In this document: one piece after another, positions 44,313 to 52,311 of the stretch
Layout of the letters: the number at the start of each line of letters is the position of its first letter
Numbering within the stretch: the first letter of the stretch is position 1
NCBI GenBank assembly: GCA_031409955.1
Contig: JANNYF010000152.1
Coordinates: forward strand, 1 to 64,000
Direction: 5' to 3'
From: JAFDVL01 sp031409955
GTDB lineage: Bacteria; Acidobacteriota; Blastocatellia; RBC074
DNA: 64,000 bases
Translations under genes and position numbers: made by a program
The notes under the pieces: generated by a model
Told to the model about the DNA's origin: nothing
Databases searched by the model: none
What the model saw: only the letters and a program-made list of their open reading frames with translations

Positions 44313-44376
44313 GATTGGAAATTTGAGATAGCTGTTCCCTACATCTCAAATCTCAAATCTCAAATCTCAAATCTCT
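44298..44376. repeat. tandem ATCTCAA repeat with inverted copy
   Basis: Four to five direct copies of the heptamer ATCTCAA (44342-44373) face the inverted text GATTTGAGATTGGAAATTTG (44306-44325). The left arm contains the stop codon of lnt (TGA at 44310-44312). The right arm ends at the ABC ATPase ATG, leaving no room for a standard ribosome site. Confidence 0.8.
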
Positions 44377-44377
44377 T

Positions 44378-45370
44378 ATGCCGTTGCTGGAAGTCAAAAA
44401 CCTGAAAACCTATTTTGCGACCGCGCGCGGCGAAGTGCGGTCGGTGGATGATGTATCGTTCACGCTCGACAGCGGCGAAACGCTCTGTGTTGTCGGCGAA
44501 TCCGGCTGCGGCAAATCGGTGACGGCGCTTTCGATTATGCGATTGGTCGCGTCTCCGGGTTACATCGCAGGCGGCGAGATTTTGTTTGAAGGCCGCGACC
44601 TGCTAGAGCTTAGCGCAGACGAAATGCGCAAGCTGCGCGGCGACGATATCGCCATGATTTTTCAAGACCCAATGACGTCGCTGAACCCGGTCTACACAGT
44701 CGGCGAACAGATTGCCGAAGCCATTCGCTTACATCGCGGCGTCTCAAACAAAGAAGCCTGGAATCAAGCCATCGAAGGCATGCGCGATGTAGCGATTCCA
44801 TCGCCCGAATCCCGCGCCAAAACCTATCCGCACGAAATGTCCGGCGGGATGCGGCAACGCGTGATGATTGCGATGGCGCTGGCCTGCGACCCCAAACTGC
44901 TGATTGCTGATGAACCAACGACCGCGCTGGACGTGACGATTCAAGCGCAGATTTTGCAAGAACTGGCCGAATTGCAAACCAAACGCCAACTCGGCTTGTT
45001 GCTCATCACCCACGACCTCGGCGTTGTCGCAGAAACCGCAGATCGCGTCGCTGTGATGTACGCTGGAAAAATTGTCGAAGAAGCCCCGGTGCGCGAAATC
45101 TTTGCGCGCCCGCGTCATCCGTACACCGAAGGTTTGCTGCGCGCGGTTCCGCAACTCGGCGCAAAAGGCCATCAAACGCGCTTGCAAACCATCGAAGGCG
45201 TCGTGCCAAATCCGTTGGAATTGCCGCCCGGCTGCCGCTTCGCACCGCGCTGTCAGCACGCGCAAGAGCAATGCCGAACGGGTGAAATCGCGTTGGCAAA
45301 TGCGGGCGAGGCGCATCTGTCGCGGTGTGTGCGCGTGAAGGAAATTTATAAAGAAGGTATAATTTGCTAG
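44378..45370 (+). CDS. oligopeptide/dipeptide ABC transporter ATP-binding protein, OppD/DppD
   Basis: ABC ATPase of 330 residues with Walker A GESGCGKSVTAL, Q-loop IFQDPMTSLNPVY, signature MSGGMRQRVMIAMAL, Walker B LLIADEPTTALDV and H-loop LLITHDLGVVA. The C-terminal oligo-HPY region ends with PPGCRFAPRCQHAQEQC, whose Cys residues may bind a metal or Fe-S cluster as in other DppD proteins. It energises import of peptides or nickel together with an OppF-type partner, whose gene lies 916 bases on. A two-gene insert separates them. No permease or binding-protein gene is present in the window. Confidence 0.93.
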   Translation: MPLLEVKNLKTYFATARGEVRSVDDVSFTLDSGETLCVVGESGCGKSVTALSIMRLVASPGYIAGGEILFEGRDLLELSADEMRKLRGDDIAMIFQDPMTSLNPVYTVGEQIAEAIRLHRGVSNKEAWNQAIEGMRDVAIPSPESRAKTYPHEMSGGMRQRVMIAMALACDPKLLIADEPTTALDVTIQAQILQELAELQTKRQLGLLLITHDLGVVAETADRVAVMYAGKIVEEAPVREIFARPRHPYTEGLLRAVPQLGAKGHQTRLQTIEGVVPNPLELPPGCRFAPRCQHAQEQCRTGEIALANAGEAHLSRCVRVKEIYKEGIIC

Positions 45371-45439
45371 ATTTCCCCTCATCCAGCAAAGTTGCGCTGC
45401 GCTGCTAATTTAATTTTAGCCGGCAATAAGGAGTTCGTT

Positions 45440-45727
45440 ATGGACGTAAAATCTGCTGTTCAAGTGGCAGTTCAATATATGAAAGATTTGTTCGCCTCTG
45501 AGCAAATAACCAATTTAGGATTAGAAGAGGTCGAGTATGACGATCATACAAACGATTGGATAGTAACCATTGGGTTTTCCCGGCCCTGGGATTACCCACA
45601 AAGCAGCATCTTGCCAGGAATTGTTGTAAATTCATCTGCTCCACCAAAAAGAGCGTACAAAACCGTCATAATTAACGACGGCACAGAAAAAATCCTTTCG
45701 GTGAAAAATCGTGAGATAAAACTCTAA
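45440..45727 (+). CDS. uncharacterised small protein partnered with a PIN protein
   Basis: The protein has 95 residues and no family is recognised. It begins MDVKSAVQVAVQYMKDLFAS and has an acidic middle (LGLEEVEYDDHTNDWIVTIG) and a beta-rich end. Such helix-then-sheet text resembles small immunity or cystatin-like proteins more than a DNA-binding antitoxin. Its stop abuts the ATG of the PIN gene with no gap, so the two are one unit. AAGGAG precedes the ATG, and TATAAT at 45358-45363, inside the end of the ATPase gene, may drive it. The module is AT-richer than its flanks. An antitoxin role is inferred only from position. Confidence 0.6.
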   Translation: MDVKSAVQVAVQYMKDLFASEQITNLGLEEVEYDDHTNDWIVTIGFSRPWDYPQSSILPGIVVNSSAPPKRAYKTVIINDGTEKILSVKNREIKL

Positions 45728-46192
45728 ATGGCTTCAGTAATCGTAGACGCCAATTTGTTAGTTCTCTTACTGGTTGGGATTACCGACCGAGCGTTTATTT
45801 CTAAGCACAAGAAAACAAGAAGTTTTACCGAAGAGGACTTCGATCTCTTGACGATTTTCTTGTCGCAATATCAAAGTATAGTAGTAACGCCTAACATCCT
45901 TACTGAAACCTCTAATCTGGCAGGTTTGATAGGTGAACCTAATCGCTCATTTATTTTTGAGACCCTGAAAGTCTTATTGAAAGCCTATCAAGAGATTTAT
46001 TTACCAAGCTCGACCATTTCCGACAATTTGCATTTTACTAGCTTAGGCATAACAGATTGCGGAATCATTGAAACACTGAGCAAGGAAGAGAATACGGAGT
46101 TAATTACGACGGATCTTGATTTATATTTGGCGGCGGCCAGTAGTGGAAAGAGAGTTTATAATTTCAACCATTTGAGGGCTGCTTACCTATAG
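45728..46192 (+). CDS. PIN-domain protein (putative ribonuclease/toxin)
   Basis: PIN-fold nuclease candidate of 154 residues. Acidic residues sit at the expected places: the first Asp in SVIVDANLLVLLL (residues 3-15), Glu in VTPNILTETSNLAG, Asp in LGITDCGIIE and a final Asp in LITTDLDLYLAA. These are the residues that bind Mg or Mn in VapC-type RNases. It differs from the short VapC family and is longer. It immediately follows the small 95-residue gene. The pair sits between two genes of one ABC transporter, suggesting insertion. It may be a toxin-antitoxin pair or a solitary RNA-processing unit. Confidence 0.72.
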   Translation: MASVIVDANLLVLLLVGITDRAFISKHKKTRSFTEEDFDLLTIFLSQYQSIVVTPNILTETSNLAGLIGEPNRSFIFETLKVLLKAYQEIYLPSSTISDNLHFTSLGITDCGIIETLSKEENTELITTDLDLYLAAASSGKRVYNFNHLRAAYL

Positions 46193-46285
46193 TCTGTTTG
46201 GGATCATACAAAGAGAAAATGTCGTTTCGCAAGTCTTGCCGAAATTCTCTCCATCCGTCAGCGAAGCGTGTAAACGCCTGAAAAA

Positions 46286-47245
46286 ATGACTGCATCAACG
46301 CTCGTCGAAATCAAACAACTCAAGAAATATTTTCCGGCAGCGCACGGACAATTCGTGCATGCCGTAGACGACGTTTCATTCAATATTCATCGGGGTGAAA
46401 CGTTCGGACTGGTCGGCGAATCCGGCTGCGGCAAAACGACCGTCGGCAGATGTTTGCTGCGCCTGATTGAACCCACCAGCGGCGCAATCAAATTCGACGA
46501 TCAAGATTTGCTCGGCCTCGGCAAAAGCGAAATGCGGGCGCTCCGGCGACGCATGCAAATCGTGTTTCAAGACCCGTATTCGTCGCTCAACCCGCGCATG
46601 AAAGTCGGCGACATCATCGGCGAACCACTGATCGTGCATGGCATCGGCAACAAACAAGAGCGCAAAGACCGCGTCGCTGAATTGCTCAAGGTCGTCAAGC
46701 TTGATCCTGATTACGCGAATCGTTATCCGCATCAATTCAGCGGCGGACAACGGCAACGCATCGGCATTGCGCGGGCATTGGCGCTCAATCCTGATTTTAT
46801 TGTGGCGGATGAGCCTGTGTCGGCGCTGGATGTTTCGGTGCAAGCGCAAGTTGTGAATTTGTTGCAAGACCTGCAAGAGCAATTTGGATTGACGTATCTG
46901 TTCATCTCGCACGGACTCGCAGTGGTCGAGCATATTTCGACGCGCGTCGGCGTGATGTATTTGGGAAAGATTGTGGAGCTTGCCCCGGCACTTGAACTTT
47001 ACGAAAACCCGAAGCATCCTTACACGCAAGCGTTGCTGGCTTCGATTCCATTGCCCGACCCTGAACAAACGCGTGACCGCGAGCGTATGGCTCTACGCGG
47101 CGAAGTTCCAACGCCGCTGAATCCGCCTGCGGGTTGTCGCTTTCACACTCGCTGCCCGCACGCGATGGACAAATGCAAAACTACCGAACCCGAATTCAAA
47201 GAAATTGCACCCGGTCATTTCGCCGCGTGCTTTCTGAACGAGTAG
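46286..47245 (+). CDS. oligopeptide/dipeptide ABC transporter ATP-binding protein, OppF/DppF
   Basis: Second ATPase of the peptide importer, 319 residues. It has Walker A GESGCGKTTVGR, Q-loop VFQDPYSSLNPRM, signature FSGGQRQRIGIARAL, Walker B FIVADEPVSALDV and H-loop LFISHGLAVVEH, where the usual Asp after His is Gly. The C-terminal oligo-HPY domain ends PAGCRFHTRCPHAMDKC. It pairs with the OppD-type gene upstream. Their normally adjacent genes are split here by a small-protein/PIN pair, so this gene may need its own promoter in the 93-base leader. Confidence 0.93.
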   Translation: MTASTLVEIKQLKKYFPAAHGQFVHAVDDVSFNIHRGETFGLVGESGCGKTTVGRCLLRLIEPTSGAIKFDDQDLLGLGKSEMRALRRRMQIVFQDPYSSLNPRMKVGDIIGEPLIVHGIGNKQERKDRVAELLKVVKLDPDYANRYPHQFSGGQRQRIGIARALALNPDFIVADEPVSALDVSVQAQVVNLLQDLQEQFGLTYLFISHGLAVVEHISTRVGVMYLGKIVELAPALELYENPKHPYTQALLASIPLPDPEQTRDRERMALRGEVPTPLNPPAGCRFHTRCPHAMDKCKTTEPEFKEIAPGHFAACFLNE

Positions 47246-47332
47246 ACAGTAGTCAGTAGCGGCCCCTTATCTTTACTGCTGTACTCTGAAGCCTTCCTAC
47301 CGATTACTGCCACCTATTAACAAGGAGGCAAT

Positions 47333-48097
47333 ATGACACCTGACACAAATGTTGTAGCCACTGCGGCTCCCGGCAACTTTTTCAGCCGCTTAATCGGCGT
47401 GTATTTCTCGCCGGGCGAGACCTTCAAAGAAATTGGGCAAAGTCCAAGCTTCATCGTTCCTTTGTTGGTGCTGATGCTGGTCGGCGGACTTGGCGCGTAT
47501 GTATTGATTGAACGCGTCACCGTACCCAAATTTTTCGGACAGGGAATGGAACAAGCGGTCGCCAAAGGCCAGATGACACAAGAACAAGCCAATCAACGGC
47601 TCGAAGCGATGACCAGCCGAGAGCCAATGATTAAAGGAGGATTCTTTCTCTCTGGCTTCATTCAGTGGGCGATTATCCCGTTGATTGTGGCGGGACTCTT
47701 CAAACTCATCAGCATGGTGATGGGCAAGGAAAATCTATTCAAGCCGCTCTTCACCGTCACCGTATATTCCATGCTGGCCATTGCCATCTTGTCCACCCTG
47801 GTTTTCGTGACTACGTTATACCTCAAACCGGTTGACGAAATTGATATGCAAAGCCTCGGAACCACGAACCTGGGGGCATTGTTGGAGATGTTGGTGGGCA
47901 AAGACGGATTGCCAAAATTCATTATGTCTTTGGCGCGCTGGATTGATATTTTTGCGATCTGGATGCTGGCGCTGCTTTCGATTGGCTACGCCGCCGTGAC
48001 GCGCAAGCTGAAGACTTCAACAGCGGCATTCACGCTGGGCGGGCTGTACGCCACCGTTGCCTTGATTGGCGCAATTATCGCTGCCGTTCGCGGGTAG
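47333..48097 (+). CDS. YIP1-family membrane protein
   Basis: Membrane protein of 254 residues with about five hydrophobic segments. An N-terminal cytoplasmic stretch contains FFSRLIGVYFSPGETFKEIG, the usual opening of bacterial Yip1 proteins (PF04893), then VPLLVLMLVGGLGAYVLIE, WAIIPLIVAGLFKLISMVMG, YSMLAIAILSTLVFVTTLYL and two C-terminal helices. The function is unknown in bacteria. A strong AAGGAGG stands six bases before the ATG. It converges with the nitroreductase gene across a terminator hairpin. Confidence 0.85.
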   Translation: MTPDTNVVATAAPGNFFSRLIGVYFSPGETFKEIGQSPSFIVPLLVLMLVGGLGAYVLIERVTVPKFFGQGMEQAVAKGQMTQEQANQRLEAMTSREPMIKGGFFLSGFIQWAIIPLIVAGLFKLISMVMGKENLFKPLFTVTVYSMLAIAILSTLVFVTTLYLKPVDEIDMQSLGTTNLGALLEMLVGKDGLPKFIMSLARWIDIFAIWMLALLSIGYAAVTRKLKTSTAAFTLGGLYATVALIGAIIAAVRG

Positions 48098-48105
48098 CAA
48101 GAAAA

Positions 48106-48135
48106 GGCACGGGACTGGTGCGCCAAGCCCGTGCC
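48106..48135 (-). terminator. terminator between convergent genes
   Basis: GGCACGGG and CCCGTGCC form a perfect 8-bp stem with a 14-base loop. On the minus strand it is followed by TTTTCTT, so it ends the nitroreductase transcript. It may also slow plus-strand transcription from the YIP1 gene. Confidence 0.7.
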
Positions 48136-48145
48136 TATCTCTCCG

Positions 48146-48772
48146 CTAAAATTCGCGCCCCTGCTCAAACGCTAACACCTCATCCACGCTCAATCTCGGT
48201 TTGCGTGGGTGATTACCCGGAGCCGCATACCCAACCGCAATCAACATCACGGGTACATAGCGATCCGAAATACCGAACTCACGCTTCACGCCTTCGGGGT
48301 CAAACCCAATCATCGGGCCACTCACCAAGCCTTTCGCCTCCGCCGCCAACATCAACGTCATCGCCACCAAACCGCCCGAACGAAGCGCTTCATCACGCTG
48401 CATTTGCGGGTTGCCCTGATACATGCCCGTCGCCATGCCAACCACGTGATCTGCTGTCGCCTGTGGCATCGCGCCCGCATCAACTAAGGGCTGATAGATT
48501 TGTGGCAGCTTTTCGTAGGCCTGCAAATCGCCCAGAACGATGAAGGTTACGGCGGCATCTGCGACTTTGGCTTGATTGTACGCGACCGCTTTCAAGCGCG
48601 CCTTTTCTTCGGGTTTTGTCACGGCGACAAAGCGCCAATGCTGGATGTTGTACGACGACGGCGCTTCGATAGCGTACGAAATCAGTTCTTTGATTTCCGC
48701 CTCGGAAAGCGTTTTGGTCGTGTCGAAATGATTCGCTGAAATTCGCTGTTTGATGGTCTCAAGTGTATCCAC
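48146..48772 (-). CDS. nitroreductase family protein
   Basis: FMN-dependent NAD(P)H oxidoreductase fold, 208 residues. The FMN-site helix reads LISYAIEAPSSYNIQHWRFV (about residues 30-49), and the C-terminal region AAEAKGLVSGPMIGFDPEGV and VPVMLIAVGYAAPGNHPRKP fits the family. It is likely a cytoplasmic flavoenzyme reducing nitro or quinone compounds. The start is GTG at 48772, chosen because GGGAGGAA lies seven bases upstream. It is followed upstream by the pirin gene on the same strand, and both may answer to the MarR regulator beyond. Confidence 0.9.
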   Translation of the reverse strand: MDTLETIKQRISANHFDTTKTLSEAEIKELISYAIEAPSSYNIQHWRFVAVTKPEEKARLKAVAYNQAKVADAAVTFIVLGDLQAYEKLPQIYQPLVDAGAMPQATADHVVGMATGMYQGNPQMQRDEALRSGGLVAMTLMLAAEAKGLVSGPMIGFDPEGVKREFGISDRYVPVMLIAVGYAAPGNHPRKPRLSVDEVLAFEQGREF

Positions 48773-48817
48773 AAGTTCCTCCCTCTCACATAACGTTGCG
48801 TATCCGCAACAGATTGG

Positions 48818-49516
48818 TTATGGCAGATCAATCAAAATGATTTCACTGTCGGTTGTAGCTTCCAGCGCGAGGCTGGCTTCGCTGACGATGCGCGCCTGAT
48901 CGCCTGTAGTGAAAGGCTCTCCGTTAATTTTCACTGCGCCTTCAATCACATACAGAAACGCGCGCCGCTGCGCTGCCAACGGATGCGCAATCGTGTCGCC
49001 CACGTTCAGCCGTGCCACATAAAACGTCACATCCTGATGCACTTTCACTGCGCCCGGCATATCCTGCCCGGAAGCAATCGGCAGGAATTTGCCGGTGCGC
49101 TCCTCGGTTGTGAATTGTTTTTGTTCGTACGAAGGCGTAAGCCCCGCCCGCTCTGGCAGCACCCACATTTGCAGAAGCTTCGCCACATCCGTTTCCGAAG
49201 CATTGAATTCCGAATGCGCCACGCCCGTGCCCGCCGTCATTCGTTGCACTTCGCCCGGACGAATGAAACCAACGCCGCCCGTGCTGTCTTTGTGCGCGAG
49301 CGCGCCGCTCAGCACGTAGGTCACGATCTCCATTTCACGGTGCGAATGCGTCGGGAAGCCCCCGCCGCCTTTGATCGTGTCGTGATTGAAGACGCGCAAC
49401 GGCCCGAAGGCCATATTGTTCGGATCGTAGTAGCGGTCAAAGCTGAATAACCAATAGGCCGAAAGCCAATCGCCTTCGAGATGAAACCGATCTTTTGCTG
49501 CAATTTTCTGAATCAT
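48818..49516 (-). CDS. pirin family bicupin protein (YhaK/YhhW-like)
   Basis: Two-cupin protein of 232 residues. The N-terminal cupin has the pirin motif with metal-binding His and Glu residues in GGGGFPTHSHREMEIVTYVL, HKDSTG and MTAGTGVAHSEFN. The second cupin is degenerate. Bacterial relatives show quercetinase activity or act as redox sensors. A GAGGAGG stands upstream of the ATG. It lies between the nitroreductase gene and a MarR gene, all on the minus strand, suggesting a small oxidative or phenolic-compound response unit. Confidence 0.92.
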   Translation of the reverse strand: MIQKIAAKDRFHLEGDWLSAYWLFSFDRYYDPNNMAFGPLRVFNHDTIKGGGGFPTHSHREMEIVTYVLSGALAHKDSTGGVGFIRPGEVQRMTAGTGVAHSEFNASETDVAKLLQMWVLPERAGLTPSYEQKQFTTEERTGKFLPIASGQDMPGAVKVHQDVTFYVARLNVGDTIAHPLAAQRRAFLYVIEGAVKINGEPFTTGDQARIVSEASLALEATTDSEIILIDLP

Positions 49517-49600
49517 ACATGGACCTCCTCAAATTTGTTGCCTGATTAACTGTCAACTGATTAACAATAAGAGCAAAAAAAACGACCTCTACGGATGAAG

Positions 49601-50032
49601 CTAATGAAGCAATTTGTCGAGCAGTTCACTTAATCCTTTCTGCTCCGCTTTCGTGAGTGGTTTCAAGGAATTTTCCGCTGCCTCCAGAATTTGTTTGAGC
49701 GTGCCTTCGATAAACTGAGCGCCTGTTTCGGACAACTCAATCAATTTCACGCGCCGATCCCCGCAGGCCAATCGTTTGACGTATTTCTTTTTTTCGAGCA
49801 AATCAATCAGCTTCGTTACATTCGCCCGCGACGAAAGCATCCGGCGTCCAATCTCAATCTGCGAAATCGGTTCGCCCGCACCATTCAGAATGCGCAGTAC
49901 GTTGTAATGATTGTCCGTCAAGCCCCATTGCCCAAATCGCTCGTCTGATGCGCGCCAGAGTCGGTCACCCGCGCGCATCAATTTGAGTAGCGCTTGCTCA
50001 GCGCTATTGTTTGGAATTTTGACCTTGGGCAT
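49601..50032 (-). CDS. MarR family transcriptional regulator
   Basis: Winged-helix dimeric repressor, 143 residues from the start chosen. The text FGQWGLTDNHYNVLRILNGA, then EPISQIEIGRRMLSSRANVT and KLIDLLEKKKYVKRLACGDR, gives the MarR recognition helix and wing with the conserved Asp-Arg. The ATG at 50032 follows GGAAGG and is preferred to a longer start at 50074. It probably senses a phenolic or oxidant ligand and controls the pirin and nitroreductase genes downstream, or the divergent membrane-protein gene. Operator half-sites were not identified with confidence. Confidence 0.9.
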   Translation of the reverse strand: MPKVKIPNNSAEQALLKLMRAGDRLWRASDERFGQWGLTDNHYNVLRILNGAGEPISQIEIGRRMLSSRANVTKLIDLLEKKKYVKRLACGDRRVKLIELSETGAQFIEGTLKQILEAAENSLKPLTKAEQKGLSELLDKLLH

Positions 50033-50118
50033 ATTTGCATCCTTCCATTCGACAAGCGCATAATAATCATTCACCAGTGAATTGTCAACCAGGAAACAAT
50101 TAACCAGGAAACTATTTT

Positions 50119-50538
50119 ATGACCCTCCATTTACGCCGCGTCCAATTGCTGCTTTTGTCGTTGGGAATCACTTTTGTGCTGCTCCGTTTGTGGCTCCACA
50201 ATTTTCCCAATACAGATCTGAATGTTGGCGCATACAACATCCATCATCTTTTTACTGGTTTGCTGCTCATTACGCTGAGCGGCATTCCGCTGGCGATTTT
50301 TCAAGGGCAGAGGCGCTGGCTGGACTTCGCGGCGCTGGTGTTTGGCATTGGGCTGAGCCTGGCATTGGACGAATGGGTGTATTTGATTACGACAGATGGC
50401 ACGAACGCCTCGTATTTGTTGCCGGTTTCTTTCTGGGGCGGCGTAGTAATGGCGGGATTGGCTTGCGGCTATGCCCTGATGCTGGTATTTCTTTCCGCAA
50501 TTATTCACCGCAAACCAAAAGGAGAATCGAATGTCTGA
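50119..50538 (+). CDS. uncharacterised four-helix membrane protein
   Basis: No family recognised with certainty. The 139-residue protein has four hydrophobic helices (LLLLSLGITFVLLRLWL, IHHLFTGLLLITLSGIPLAI, FAALVFGIGLSLALDEWVYL and WGGVVMAGLACGYALMLVFL). The conserved-looking pieces are AYNIHHLFTG and LALDEWVYLITT, where His and Asp/Glu inside helices could bind metal. It is divergent from the MarR gene and overlaps the enoyl-CoA hydratase start by eight bases, so it is co-expressed with that enzyme. Confidence 0.72.
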   Translation: MTLHLRRVQLLLLSLGITFVLLRLWLHNFPNTDLNVGAYNIHHLFTGLLLITLSGIPLAIFQGQRRWLDFAALVFGIGLSLALDEWVYLITTDGTNASYLLPVSFWGGVVMAGLACGYALMLVFLSAIIHRKPKGESNV

Positions 50539-51325
50539 CGCAGTAATTCTGACGAACATCGAAAACAAAGTTGCGACCTTAACGCTCAATCGTCCTGACA
50601 AGCTTAACGCGTTGAGTCGTGATTTGATTGGGCAAGCCATTGATTTGCTCAAACAATGGAGCCGCGATCCTGACATCGGAGCCATCGTGTTGACCGGCAC
50701 AGGCCGCGCGTTTTGTGCGGGCGGCGATGTCTCGAACATGGCCAAAGAAAATGCGCAGCCGGAAACATTGGAACAACAAGTGGACGGCTTGCGACAAGCA
50801 CAGGAGCTGTCGTGGCTGCTCTACAACAGCCCGAAAGTCACGATTGCTGCTGTCAATGGCTTTGCGATGGGCGCGGGGCTGGGCATTTGTTTGTCGTGCG
50901 ATTTACGCATCGCATCGGAGCAAGCGAAGTTCGGAACGGCATACGCCAAGGTTGGATTCGGCGGCGATTTCGGCACGACCTGGACTTTGGCTCGTTACGT
51001 CGGCGCAGCCAAAGCGAAAGAGATGTTTTTTCTCGCCGACATCATTGACGCCGCGGAAGCGCAGCGGCTCGGTTTAGTGAATCGCGTGGTTGCGCACGAT
51101 GAATTGATGGCGCAGGTCAACGAAGTCGCTGCACGCATTGCGCACGGCCCGTTGACGAGCTATCGCTACATGAAAGCCAACATCAACCTGGCGCAAAGCA
51201 CCGATTTTCGCACGCTGCTCGACCGCGAAGCCGAAACGCATTTGCGCTGTGGGATGACCGAAGACCACAAAGAAGGCGTGCGCGCGTTTATGGAAAAGCG
51301 AGCGCCGAATTTTACCGGAAAATGA
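50531..51325 (+). CDS. enoyl-CoA hydratase/isomerase family protein
   Basis: Crotonase-fold enzyme of 264 residues. The two oxyanion-hole regions are visible as GRAFCAGGDVSNM (about residues 58-70) and NGFAMGAGLGICLSCDLRIA (about 107-126), with the C-terminal part ending EDHKEGVRAFMEKRAPNFTG typical of enoyl-CoA hydratases. The segment KVGFGGDFGTTWTLARYVGA carries a Gly-Gly-Asp in place of the usual catalytic Glu, so it may be an isomerase or another family activity. A paralogous gene follows after a repeat. It is translationally coupled to the four-helix protein gene. Confidence 0.9.
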   Translation: MSDAVILTNIENKVATLTLNRPDKLNALSRDLIGQAIDLLKQWSRDPDIGAIVLTGTGRAFCAGGDVSNMAKENAQPETLEQQVDGLRQAQELSWLLYNSPKVTIAAVNGFAMGAGLGICLSCDLRIASEQAKFGTAYAKVGFGGDFGTTWTLARYVGAAKAKEMFFLADIIDAAEAQRLGLVNRVVAHDELMAQVNEVAARIAHGPLTSYRYMKANINLAQSTDFRTLLDREAETHLRCGMTEDHKEGVRAFMEKRAPNFTGK

Positions 51326-51329
51326 CCCC

Positions 51330-51489
51330 CCACGAAGCCACACGAAGAAGCACGAAGAAGAAATCAGACAGGATTGACAAGATGAACAGGATTGATGAAA
51401 CACTACTATTCGTCGAGGGTTTCTGTTCATCTTGCTCATCCTGTTCATTCTGTCAAAGATTCTTAGTGTAACTTCGTGTGGCTTCGTGG
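51330..51489. repeat. long inverted repeat with perfect 18-bp ends
   Basis: The outer arms 51330-51347 (CCACGAAGCCACACGAAG) and 51472-51489 are perfect reverse complements. Inside, GACAAGATGAACAGGATT faces related inverted text with ATCCTGTTCAT, so the whole 160-base spacer can fold back. It separates the two crotonase genes. A one-arm relative sits at 25004-25035. Confidence 0.85.
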
Positions 51490-51506
51490 ATGAAGAGGAC
51501 AAGACA

Positions 51507-52307
51507 ATGAACTTCCAACAAATCATCTACGCCAAAGAAAATCACGTTGCCACGATCACCTTGAATCGCCCGACCAAGCTCAATGCCTACTCAGAAGTGA
51601 TGGTGCATGAAATCATCATGGCCTTAGCCGACGCGCGTGATGACGACGATATTCGCGCGGTCATCCTCACAGGCGCGGGACGTGGCTTTTGTTCGGGCGG
51701 CGACATCAGCACAGGGTTTCAATACCCGGCGCGCTATCGCGGACATCGGATGGAATCTATGCTCGAAATGCGCGAGAACATGCATCAGCTTGTGACAATG
51801 CTGCGCCGCTTTGACAAGCCAACGATTGCAGCGGTCAATGGCCCGGCGGTTGCGGGCGGCTTGACGCTGGCGCTGTGCTGCGACTTCCGCCTTGCCGCCG
51901 AAAGCGCGCGGCTGGGCGATACGAGTTTGAAGTTTGCGTTGATTCCCGATGAAGGCGGCGCGTATCTGTTTCCGAAATTTATGGGTTTGCAAAACGCGTT
52001 GAAGATGTCGCTGTTTTCTGAAGTGTACCCCGCGCAACAGGCAAAAGAATTAGGGCTGGTGACAGACGTCGTGCCGGACGCGGAATTGATGATCACCGCG
52101 CGCGCCTGGGCGGAACGGTTGGCCGCAGGGCCGCCGATTGCGCTTCGCTTGACCAAGCGGATGATGTACAAGCAACAAGCAATGGATTTGGAAAACGCGT
52201 TGGAGGATGCGGCGCTGGCGACGCTCGTGTCGAATTACTGCGAAGACGTGAAAGAAGGAACTGCGGCGTTTCACGAGAAGCGCAAGCCGAATTTCAAAGG
52301 GCGCTAA
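51507..52307 (+). CDS. enoyl-CoA hydratase/isomerase family protein (second copy)
   Basis: Crotonase-fold enzyme of 266 residues, clearly related to but not a recent duplicate of the preceding one. The oxyanion-hole motifs are GRGFCSGGDISTG and NGPAVAGGLTLALCCDFRLA, and IPDEGGAYLFPKFMGLQNAL supplies a Glu placed like the catalytic residue of hydratases. The C-terminus also ends in AAFHEKRKPNFKG. Two family members side by side suggest use in breakdown of a fatty acid, phenylacetate or branched substrate. No thiolase or dehydrogenase is near. The ATG at 51507 follows GAGGACAAG; an upstream reading would run through the inverted repeat. Confidence 0.9.
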   Translation: MNFQQIIYAKENHVATITLNRPTKLNAYSEVMVHEIIMALADARDDDDIRAVILTGAGRGFCSGGDISTGFQYPARYRGHRMESMLEMRENMHQLVTMLRRFDKPTIAAVNGPAVAGGLTLALCCDFRLAAESARLGDTSLKFALIPDEGGAYLFPKFMGLQNALKMSLFSEVYPAQQAKELGLVTDVVPDAELMITARAWAERLAAGPPIALRLTKRMMYKQQAMDLENALEDAALATLVSNYCEDVKEGTAAFHEKRKPNFKGR

Positions 52308-52311
52308 CCGC

